Shown here in pieces: positions 1-5,318 of a DNA stretch of 7,571 bases (positions are counted from its first letter, which is position 1; every line of letters begins with the position of its first letter). Both the position numbers and the translations under genes were made by a program. The stretch is taken from contig DIUF01000025.1 of assembly GCA_002422285.1 (NCBI GenBank), positions 1 to 7,571 on the forward strand, in the 5' to 3' direction. The notes beneath the pieces are model-generated. The model searched no databases and was not told the DNA's origin. It worked only from the letters and a program-made list of their open reading frames with translations. Source of the DNA: Flavobacteriales bacterium UBA6165 (lineage in GTDB: Bacteria; Bacteroidota; Bacteroidia; Flavobacteriales_D; Crocinitomicaceae).

Positions 1-1683
1 CATTTCATTGCTCAACCACTGGCGAATGGGCAATCCGAATCCCCATTTGGGTCGATCGAAAATTTCTTTGGGCACATAATCATACAGCACTTCTTTGAGT
101 AAATATTTCGCAGTGCCTTGATTCAGTTTTAAATTTTCATCGAGGTTGATGCTGAATTCGAGCAAGCGATAATCCAACAATGGACTGCGCGCTTCCAAAG
201 AATGATGCATAGTGGCGCGATCTACTTTCACCAAAAGTTCGCCGTTTAAATAATGTTCAATGTCGAAAAAACTTTGTGTTTCCGCAGGTGTCAATTCGCG
301 GGCAGTTTTATGTTCGGGAAAATTTAATTGTTCAACGCGATTCAGAATTTTCGGCAACTGATTTTCGGAAAACAAATGTTGCTCAATCGAAAAAATATGC
401 GAAGGCAAATGCGTTTTGGCTTTGAATTGCAACATCGGCACAATTCTTCTCATACGTTGGTTGCCCAATTTTGACAAGATAAAAGCCAGCGGTTTGCGGA
501 AGGTTTTCAGCAAGGGATTACTCAAGCGCTGCGCCCAAGTGTACATGCCATAACCCAAAAACTGTTCATCGCCGCCATCACCAGTGAGCACCATTGTTAC
601 ATGCTCGCGTGCCAGTTTGGAAACGAGCATCATGTTGATTCCACTGGCATCGGCATAAGGTTCGTCGTAAGTAGCTACAAAATCCTGCAACAAATCGATG
701 GCTTCTTGGTGCGAAACCGTAAAAGTATGGTGGTCGGTGCCCAAATGGTCAGCAACTGCCTGAGCGTATTGACTTTCGTTGAATTGTGCCTCTTTGAAGC
801 TGATGGAAAATGTTTTGATGGGTTCAGCGCTGTGTTTTTGTGCCAAAGCTGCCACCAAAGAAGAGTCAATGCCTCCACTTAGAAAAACACCGCGAGGCAC
901 ATCTGCAATGAGTCGATATTTTACACTCGAATTGAGCAATTCATCCAATTTCTGTTTGGCTTTCACCTCATCTTTCAGGGTGGATTTTTCTAATTTTTGG
1001 TAGAAATCCCAATACTTCTCGATGCTAATTTTGTGATTTTCGTAACGCATCAAAGAAGCCGCAGGAAGTTTTTTGATTTCTTGATAAATCGTGTGTGGCT
1101 CGTGGATATAACCCAAGCGCAAATATTGGTTGATGCCGTAAAAATCAATCTTCAATTTGCCAAACAACTTCGTCAGCGGAAGCAGCGCCTTCAATTCAGA
1201 AGCAAAGGCAAAACATTGGTCGTTGAGGAAATAATAAAGCGGTTTTTTGCCCAAGCGGTCTCTGCCAAAAAGCAGCGTTCCGTTGGTTTTATGCAACAAC
1301 GCAAAAGCGAACATACCGTTGAAGCGATTCACCGCTGATTCGCCCCAATGAATGAGAGCTTCCATCACCACTTCCGTATCGCTATTCGTGCGGAAATCGA
1401 TGCGTTTTTCTTGCAACAAATCCGCGCGAACCTCTTGGTAATTATAGACCTCACCATTAAAAACAATCACAAAATTTCCACAAGCCGAATGCATGGGTTG
1501 ATTGGCTGTTTCGTTGAGGTCGATGATGCTCAAACGGCGATGACCCAAGGAAAAACGTCCGTCTTCAGATGAGAAAATACTTCCTGCATCCGGACCTCGA
1601 TGGATCAGGGCGTCGTTCATTTCCTGAATGGGATTGGAGACGCTATTGGGGTGGAGTTGGATAAATCCTGTTATGCCGCACAT
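1..1683 (-). CDS. asnB: AsnB-type asparagine synthase (glutamine-hydrolysing), 3' end cut by window
   Basis: Seen: an open frame of 561 codons runs from ATG at 1683 to the window edge with no stop; it begins MCGITGF. Cys2 (after Met removal) is the nucleophile of a class II (Ntn) glutamine amidotransferase domain; HRGPD (28-32), Arg50, NGE (76-78) and SDTE (101-104) fit its glutamine pocket. The synthetase domain has the ATP pyrophosphatase P-loop SGGIDSS (269-275), TGDGGDE (367-373), KVDR (486-489) and LEARSPLLD (496-504). Known family role: glutamine supplies ammonia to an AMP-activated carboxylate in the cytoplasm. Family members are usually about 600-650 residues, so only a short C-terminal tail is missing. 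Inference: in a polysaccharide cluster it may amidate a uronic acid or a sugar-linked acid rather than make free asparagine; sequence alone cannot decide. Start chosen because Cys must be residue 2. The gene is the last visible one in the cluster and probably has its own promoter in the gap upstream. Confidence 0.95.
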   Translation of the reverse strand, partial: MCGITGFIQLHPNSVSNPIQEMNDALIHRGPDAGSIFSSEDGRFSLGHRRLSIIDLNETANQPMHSACGNFVIVFNGEVYNYQEVRADLLQEKRIDFRTNSDTEVVMEALIHWGESAVNRFNGMFAFALLHKTNGTLLFGRDRLGKKPLYYFLNDQCFAFASELKALLPLTKLFGKLKIDFYGINQYLRLGYIHEPHTIYQEIKKLPAASLMRYENHKISIEKYWDFYQKLEKSTLKDEVKAKQKLDELLNSSVKYRLIADVPRGVFLSGGIDSSLVAALAQKHSAEPIKTFSISFKEAQFNESQYAQAVADHLGTDHHTFTVSHQEAIDLLQDFVATYDEPYADASGINMMLVSKLAREHVTMVLTGDGGDEQFLGYGMYTWAQRLSNPLLKTFRKPLAFILSKLGNQRMRRIVPMLQFKAKTHLPSHIFSIEQHLFSENQLPKILNRVEQLNFPEHKTARELTPAETQSFFDIEHYLNGELLVKVDRATMHHSLEARSPLLDYRLLEFSINLDENLKLNQGTAKYLLKEVLYDYVPKEIFDRPKWGFGLPIRQWLSNEM

Positions 1684-1698
1684 GGGGAAAGTATTCTT

Positions 1699-1764
1699 TT
1701 TTTGGGGTTATAAGCACAAAAAGTGAGCGAAATTAGGGTGTTTTTGGGGTTATAGGCACAAAAA
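1699..1764 (-). repeat. Duplicated 24-bp element, 42-bp period, upstream of asnB
   Basis: Two direct copies, 1699-1722 and 1741-1764, differ at one base of 24. On the coding strand each starts TTTTTGTGC, then TATAACCCC and an A run. Extending to 42 bp gives a weaker match (roughly 8 of the next 18 bases), so this looks like a decayed 42-bp tandem duplication whose downstream unit ends on the asnB ATG. It fills nearly all of the gap between the ATPase stop and asnB. It may be a pair of regulator sites about four helical turns apart, or a duplicated promoter. Confidence 0.75.
1728..1764 (-). promoter_or_regulatory. Candidate asnB promoter
   Basis: On the coding strand TTTTTG (1764-1759) is followed after 23 bases by TAATTTCG (1735-1728), which matches the Bacteroidota -7 box TAnnTTTG at all but one fixed base. 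The spacing is at the long end of what is accepted. The first element lies in the upstream copy of the 24-bp repeat. Weak call from pattern only. Confidence 0.3.
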
Positions 1765-1769
1765 CTTTT

Positions 1770-3008
1770 TTACCATTGTTTTTGCAACAACCACTCACTG
1801 ATCTCAATGTATTGGATATTTGGATGAAAATTATTGATATTCTTTTGGTAATATATGATTTGTCCCTTGTTTGTTTTTAGATCGGTCATAGCCTCGAGCA
1901 ATCCATTTTCTTCACGACTTTGATTCTCAATATTCAAATCATAAACGACTTGAATAACTCCCGTGGTTTCGAGATTTTTTCTCAAAACAAAATCACATTC
2001 GCCTTTATTGCTGTAGTAATAAACTTCGTGTTTTCGTCGCTTTAGTTCGATATACACCAAGTTTTCAATCAATCGGCCTGAATTCTCTGAAAATGCTGTG
2101 CCAAGCACATGATACAAGGCCAAATCTATAACATATACCTTTTTCGAATTGCGAACTTGAGCCGCCAGTGAATAATCGAATTTTGGCAAATAATCAAAGA
2201 GATAAGTTTGTTGTAAAAAGTCGAGATAATTTTTTACTGTACTTGTACTTTTCAAACCAGAAACATCTTGTAATCGCTTAAATGAAAACAATTTAGAAAC
2301 ATTGGTCGCCAAAAACTGAGCAATTATTCGCAACTCATTAACTTGCGTTAGGTTGTAGCGCGCGATGATGTCACGATACAAAATGTCTTTGAAATAATCC
2401 GATGCTATTTCAATGTTTTGCTCTTTAACGATTAAGGGAAATCCGCCTAGTTTTATATAGCGATCCAATTGATGTCGCGTTTCCATAAGCGCCTTCGTCG
2501 TGGCATTGGGAAAGGGAGTTTTCAGTTTGTGGAAAGACAAAAATTCTGCGAATGAAAACGGAAACAAATGAATCACACGATTTCTGCCAGTAAGCGCTGT
2601 TGCCATTTCACTGCTGAGTAAATTGGCATTTGAACCTGTGATGAATAATTTGTGTCCACGTTCATACATGCGATTCACGAATTTTTCCCAATTGGGTACT
2701 TGCTGGATTTCGTCGATGAAAAACACGGGCGCTTGATTGTATTGCTGCAAATGCCATTGATAGGCGTTTTCTAAAAAATTGGCATCTGGGATAATTCTAT
2801 CATCGTCGCAGTTGATGTATAACCACTGCGAAGGAGCTAGGTTCATGTGCTCTTTAAGCAAATAGAGTAATGCTGATTTCCCACTTCTTCGCACTCCAGA
2901 AATAAGTACCACCAAACTCGTGGAGACAAATTCATCCAGGGCTATGCCTCTCGATATGATGTCTTTTTTGAGGACAAAGGTTTCTTTTTGGTCAAGCAGC
3001 GCGAGCAT
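1770..3008 (-). CDS. AAA_14/DUF4143 ATPase (COG1373 type)
   Basis: A complete 412-residue protein. Visible motifs: Walker A GVRRSGKS (38-45), Walker B VFFIDEIQ (95-102), a sensor-like ITGSN (123-127) followed by an ALTGRN segment (138-143), then a C-terminal DUF4143 region. That region holds RLIENLVYIELKRR and YYYSNKGECDFVLRKN, resembling a PD-(D/E)XK nuclease fold (E, D, then the strand VIQVVYD where a lysine would be expected, so catalysis is doubtful). Members of this family are cytoplasmic, numerous in Bacteroidota, and have no settled function; links to toxin-antitoxin-like or DNA-related roles are suggestions only. Nothing in it belongs to polysaccharide synthesis. It sits alone between glycosyltransferase and asnB with its own promoter and an unusual repeat array upstream, so I infer an accessory insertion. 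Start ATG at 3008 leaves the expected short N-terminal lead before the P-loop. Confidence 0.92.
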   Translation of the reverse strand: MLALLDQKETFVLKKDIISRGIALDEFVSTSLVVLISGVRRSGKSALLYLLKEHMNLAPSQWLYINCDDDRIIPDANFLENAYQWHLQQYNQAPVFFIDEIQQVPNWEKFVNRMYERGHKLFITGSNANLLSSEMATALTGRNRVIHLFPFSFAEFLSFHKLKTPFPNATTKALMETRHQLDRYIKLGGFPLIVKEQNIEIASDYFKDILYRDIIARYNLTQVNELRIIAQFLATNVSKLFSFKRLQDVSGLKSTSTVKNYLDFLQQTYLFDYLPKFDYSLAAQVRNSKKVYVIDLALYHVLGTAFSENSGRLIENLVYIELKRRKHEVYYYSNKGECDFVLRKNLETTGVIQVVYDLNIENQSREENGLLEAMTDLKTNKGQIIYYQKNINNFHPNIQYIEISEWLLQKQW

Positions 3009-3014
3009 TTGAAG

Positions 3015-3146
3015 TTTTTATTCGTTTACAGAGAACAAATATACGTCATTTTATTCTTTGATAACAAACAAATAGTATTATTTTTATTCTTTCTAAACGA
3101 ACACAACGAATTGTTTTTATTCTTTACTAGCGAACACATTCTGCCT
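3015..3146 (-). repeat. Four-unit imperfect tandem repeat, exact 33-bp period
   Basis: Units at 3015-3047, 3048-3080, 3081-3113 and 3114-3146 line up without gaps. The plus-strand consensus is TTTTTATTCTTT, five variable bases, then about CGAACA and a less conserved tail of some 11 bp. Coding-strand sense is TGTTCG-N5-AAAGAATAAAAA. The array covers almost the entire space between the glycosyltransferase stop and the ATPase start and overlaps the stop codon by two bases. The unit nearest the ATPase carries its -7 box. The unit closest to the ATPase also shows weak dyad symmetry (TTATTC...GAACAA). Likely operator-like sites or a cassette end. Confidence 0.85.
3036..3068 (-). promoter_or_regulatory. 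Promoter of the AAA ATPase
   Basis: The coding strand has TATATTTG (3043-3036), a perfect match to the Bacteroidota -7 box TAnnTTTG. A TTTG (3068-3065) lies 21 bases upstream as -33 element, with a second TTTG directly before it. A start a few bases downstream of the -7 box would give a leader of roughly 20 bases before the ATG. The box lies inside the 33-bp repeat array, so a protein binding the repeats would interfere with or recruit RNA polymerase. Confidence 0.6.
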
Positions 3147-4374
3147 ATTCTCCAATAAGTTTTTCGTAAACACCGGCATATCGCTGAACACCTGTGGCCA
3201 AATCAAAATAATCTAAAGCGCCAGATCGCAGTGATTCGGCATCAAAATTCAACTTTTCAATTTCTTCAATGGCTTGGTTGTAGGCTAAGTCGTTGAATTG
3301 ATTTACTACTACACCTGAGTTGTATTTCTCAACGATTTCTGAGGTGTCGCCCACGCCTGAGTTGCATACAATTGGAATACCGAGTCCCATCAATTCACCT
3401 TGTTTGGTTGGACTGCTGGCTTTTTTGCTGTAGGCTGGTTTGATAAAGAAAAGCGAAAAATTGGAAATGGAAGCCAAAGCAGGGACTTCATTTCTTTGGG
3501 CACGTTTCACGAAAACGTCTTGAATATCAATATTTTTGGCGCTACAAATTTGGTGGATGTATTCTTTGGAATCGGGTGTAATAAATAGAAATACGGTGTT
3601 TGAATGGCGTTTTTTATACGCAATGAAGAAATCCAACATTTCATCTGCCATATACCAAGTACCAACGGAGCCCAAATAGCTAACCACTTTGGCGTTTTCG
3701 GGAATGCCCAGTTCCTTTTTTTGCGCTTCAATTTCCTGTTGTTGAACAGCTTTAAAATTGAACAATTCCATATCTGCACAGCAGGGAATGACTTCAATGG
3801 GTACAGGATTATTCTTCACACGCTTCCAGGAATGAATTTCATTTTTTCCATTGTGGGTCAAGGAAATGATGTGGTCGGCATCTTGCATGAATTGGGTTTC
3901 TTTCTTTTTGAAAAAGCCGTAGATTATCTTGAAAATTGGATTTTTGAGATTCCAGATTTTGCCATCCACGCGTTCATCAGCCCAAAATCCGCGCATGTCG
4001 AAGAGGAATTTAGTGCCGTGTTTCAATTTCATAGCCCTGCCCACAAGCGCTGGTACATAACTGCGACAGTGGATGATGGCAAAATTCTTTTCACGATGCA
4101 AGCGTTCAGCTGTTTGGCGAATATTGCGCACGTCTTTGATGGTTGAAAGTACGGGCGGTTTTTTGGTGTATGGCAAGGGATGCCAATCGATATTGTATTG
4201 TTTACAAATTTCTTCGATTCGGGCTTTGCCTTCTTCGAAACGATGGGCTTTTTCGGCGCTAATCAAAGAAAAGCGATAACCCAATTCAGAAAGCCCGCAA
4301 ATGTAGGGCAGCACTTGACTTTGCCCCAAGGGGTCTGTCATGCCATCGTAGGAGATGTAGAGGATGTTTTTCAT
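3145..4374 (-). CDS. GT4-family glycosyltransferase
   Basis: A 409-residue protein starting MKNILYISYDGMTDPLGQSQ, a glycine/serine-rich first loop typical of GT-B glycosyltransferases. Further marks: IHCRSYVPALVGR near 98-110, FDMRGFWADERVDG around 124-137, SYLGSVGTWYM at the start of the second Rossmann domain (near 233), and SPTKQGE (321-327) with GLGIPIV and GDTSEI (342-347), the donor-nucleotide EX7E-like region. No membrane segment is evident. Role from family: transfers a sugar from a nucleotide donor to the growing lipid-linked glycan on the cytoplasmic face; donor and acceptor cannot be read. Start: the frame is open upstream to a TTG at 4422, but those extra 16 residues are encoded mostly by repeat R1, so ATG at 4374 is chosen. 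It follows R1 by 23 bp and would otherwise be the next gene after the flippase. Confidence 0.92.
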   Translation of the reverse strand: MKNILYISYDGMTDPLGQSQVLPYICGLSELGYRFSLISAEKAHRFEEGKARIEEICKQYNIDWHPLPYTKKPPVLSTIKDVRNIRQTAERLHREKNFAIIHCRSYVPALVGRAMKLKHGTKFLFDMRGFWADERVDGKIWNLKNPIFKIIYGFFKKKETQFMQDADHIISLTHNGKNEIHSWKRVKNNPVPIEVIPCCADMELFNFKAVQQQEIEAQKKELGIPENAKVVSYLGSVGTWYMADEMLDFFIAYKKRHSNTVFLFITPDSKEYIHQICSAKNIDIQDVFVKRAQRNEVPALASISNFSLFFIKPAYSKKASSPTKQGELMGLGIPIVCNSGVGDTSEIVEKYNSGVVVNQFNDLAYNQAIEEIEKLNFDAESLRSGALDYFDLATGVQRYAGVYEKLIGE

Positions 4375-4421
4375 TTTATTTGGTTGGGTTTTCCAGTTCC
4401 GTTTCCGCGTCCCTCGATACA

Positions 4422-4491
4422 ATTCCGACTCCCGCTACCTCGGTACATTCTCCGCGATGCTCCGAACACTCGGTTAGCGATTCGTCGGAAT
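4422..4491 (-). repeat. Nested inverted repeat I of R1 (same in R2 at 5042-5111)
   Basis: Outer arms ATTCCGAC (4422-4429) and GTCGGAAT (4484-4491) pair perfectly over 8 bp. Inside them CGCTA (4433-4437) pairs with TAGCG (4475-4479). The two stems are stacked with short unpaired joints (3 and 4 bases) around a large loop. A smaller hairpin, CTGCC-TAATC-GGCAG, follows at 4497-4511 (5117-5131 in R2). Confidence 0.7.
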
Positions 4492-4585
4492 CACTCCTGC
4501 CTAATCGGCAGACAGGCGGTCCGCTGGGTTCGTACTTGTATTTTTGTCTCGTCGCCCTCGGTTCCGTTTCCGCGTCCCTCGATAC

Positions 4586-4609
4586 CCTTCGGTTAGCTCA
4601 GGACAACGC
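4586..4609. other. 24-bp segment present in R1, absent from R2
   Basis: Between GATAC and AATTTTTG, R1 carries 24 bases that R2 lacks; the breakpoints are ambiguous by one base. The segment reads CCTTCGGTTAGCTCAGGA followed by CAACGC. It has no flanking duplication. It is either an insertion in R1 or a deletion in R2; no direction can be assigned from two copies. Confidence 0.9.
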
Positions 4610-4610
4610 A

Positions 4611-4691
4611 ATTTTTGTTTCGTACCTCACAAAAATCACTCGGTGCGCTGGGTTCCCCGAGATGTTAGCCGACCGAGTGCGCGAGGTACGA
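4611..4691 (-). repeat. Nested inverted repeat II of R1 (same in R2 at 5207-5287)
   Basis: TCGTACCTC (4620-4628) pairs with GAGGTACGA (4683-4691), 9 bp. Inside it CACTCGGT (4637-4644) pairs with ACCGAGTG (4672-4679), 8 bp, around a 27-base loop. A competing hairpin ATTTTTGT (4611-4618) with ACAAAAAT (4629-4636) would enclose the first arm TCGTACCTC in its loop, so the two folds are alternatives or form a pseudoknot. The last short palindrome CCGAG/CTCGG (4699-4703, 4712-4716) lies next to the nuclease stop. Confidence 0.75.
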
Positions 4692-4717
4692 GCGTGTACC
4701 GAGGGCGGCGGCTCGGG

Positions 4718-5008
4718 TCATCTATTAAACTTTTTCTTAGACAATGCCTTCAAGTCATCAAGTCGACCTTCTATCAGTGCTTTTTTCTTGTCATGACTCC
4801 AATTCTGGATTTGTTTTTCTCTATAGAATGCATGATCAATTCTAGTGAAAGCTTCATAATAAACCAATTTGACGGGTTGATGCATTTGCGTATGAATTGC
4901 TCCCTTTCCAGATTGATGTTGTAATAATCTACGTTGGAGAAACCTTGTGCTACCAGTATAATAACTGCCATCCCCACATTCTAATATGTACATATAGCCT
5001 TTAAACAT
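4718..5008 (-). CDS. Stand-alone GIY-YIG endonuclease (UPF0213/YhbQ-like)
   Basis: A 96-residue single-domain protein starting MFKGYMYILEC. GIY is represented by MYI (Tyr7), YIG by YTG (Tyr17-Gly19); RRLLQH (26-31) provides the conserved Arg and His, and YREKQIQNW (62-70) the metal-binding Glu64. All expected catalytic positions are present, so activity is plausible. The C-terminus is lysine-rich (KKKF). Family knowledge: small GIY-YIG proteins are Mg-dependent DNA nucleases, often of unknown target; Bacteroidota carry many similar ones, commonly misannotated as UvrC. Start: the frame is open to 5089, but the extra 27 residues come mainly from repeat R2; ATG 5008 gives the family N-terminus. 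A second in-frame ATG 15 bases on (4993) is less likely. The TGA stop (4718-4720) is supplied by repeat R1. No promoter was recognised in R2, so it may be read from the polysaccharide operon. Confidence 0.92.
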   Translation of the reverse strand: MFKGYMYILECGDGSYYTGSTRFLQRRLLQHQSGKGAIHTQMHQPVKLVYYEAFTRIDHAFYREKQIQNWSHDKKKALIEGRLDDLKALSKKKFNR

Positions 5009-5015
5009 ATAGCCT
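4991..5015 (-). repeat. Duplicated start-codon motif of the nuclease gene
   Basis: AGGCTATATG occurs twice on the coding strand, at 5015-5006 and 5000-4991, exactly 15 bp apart. Each copy ends in an in-frame ATG, giving two possible starts (Met1 and Met6). The first copy lies in the 9-bp gap between R2 and the gene. Confidence 0.7.
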
Positions 5016-5017
5016 AA

Positions 5018-5318
5018 TCCGTTTCCACGTCCCTCGATACAATTCCGACTCCCGCTACCTCGGTACATTCTCCGCGATGCTCCGAACACTCGGTTAGCGA
5101 TTCGTCGGAATCACTCCTGCCTAATCGGCAGACAGGCGGTCCGCTGGGTTCGTACTTGTATTTTTGTCTCGTCGCCCTCGGTTCCGTTTCCGCGTCCCTC
5201 GATACAATTTTTGTTTCGTACCTCACAAAAATCACTCGGTGCGCTGGGTTCCCCGAGATGTTAGCCGACCGAGTGCGCGAGGTACGAGCGTGTACCGAGG
5301 GCGGCGGCTCGGGTCATC
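5018..5318 (-). repeat. Long GC-rich repeat, copy R2 (301 bp)
   Basis: Second copy of R1, direct orientation, lacking the 24-bp segment. Its left end on the coding strand (GATGACCCGAGCC) overlaps the flippase stop codon; its right end lies 9 bp from the nuclease ATG. An internal 27-bp direct repeat is present at 5018-5044 and 5183-5209 (one mismatch, core TATCGAGGGACG then GGAAACGGA), so R itself is built from smaller modules. CCCTCGRTACA also appears near both ends in opposite orientation (subterminal inverted repeat, 10 of 11). Nested inverted repeats lie at 5042-5111 and 5207-5287. This accounts for the whole gap of about 300 bases between flippase and nuclease. Confidence 0.97.

Larger units (their letters stand above)
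4398..4722 (-). repeat. Long GC-rich repeat, copy R1 (325 bp)
   Basis: Matches R2 (5018-5318) with one substitution (4407 G versus 5027 A) and one 24-bp extra segment (4586-4609) over 301 shared bases; flanks differ at once outside both ends. It is visibly richer in GC than the genes around it. In coding-strand sense it begins GATGACCCGAGCC, overlapping the GIY-YIG stop codon, and ends 23 bp before the glycosyltransferase ATG. It contains nested inverted repeats and repeated words such as CCTCGRTAC. No believable protein is encoded in it, although several open frames cross it. Confidence 0.97.
4398..5318 (-). mobile_element. Composite R2 - GIY-YIG - R1, probable mobile or selfish element
   Basis: Two directly oriented near-identical repeats flank one small nuclease gene. 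On the coding strand there are 9 bp between R2 and the nuclease ATG, and the nuclease stop lies inside the first bases of R1. The unit [repeat + gene] is 620 bp. Flanking genes are ordinary polysaccharide genes that would be adjacent without it. No transposase, target-site duplication or classical terminal inverted repeat is visible, so the mobility claim rests on repeat identity, base composition and placement. Homologous recombination between R1 and R2 could remove the nuclease gene and leave one repeat. Confidence 0.5.

Noticed and set aside
3015..3146. CRISPR array
   Set aside because: Units have a fixed 33-bp period with only about 22 conserved, diverging bases and 11-bp non-unique tails; there are no proper spacers and no cas genes.
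4375..4422. Sixteen-residue N-terminal extension of the glycosyltransferase from a TTG
   Set aside because: The codons belong largely to repeat R1 and precede a typical GT4 N-terminus beginning at the ATG at 4374.
4692..4722. Rho-independent terminator after the GIY-YIG gene
   Set aside because: The CCGAG/CTCGG hairpin has only a 5-bp stem and no following T run; it is better seen as part of R.
4380..4924. Plus-strand open frames of 126-138 codons across R1 (with similar ones over R2 at 5156-5409)
   Set aside because: They arise because GC-rich R lacks stops; they are rich in Ser/Arg/Pro, show no domain, and run antisense through the nuclease or flippase genes.
5009..5089. Longer start for the GIY-YIG protein
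   Set aside because: The added 27 residues translate R2 DNA; the family N-terminus begins at MFKGYMYI.
5014..5235. A 73-codon minus-strand frame within R2
   Set aside because: It lies almost wholly in the structured repeat, has no recognisable domain, and the equivalent frame in R1 is altered by the 24-bp segment.
4398..5318. Classical IS element with terminal inverted repeats
   Set aside because: No transposase, no matching terminal inverted repeats (only an 11-bp subterminal one) and no target duplication at the outer edges.
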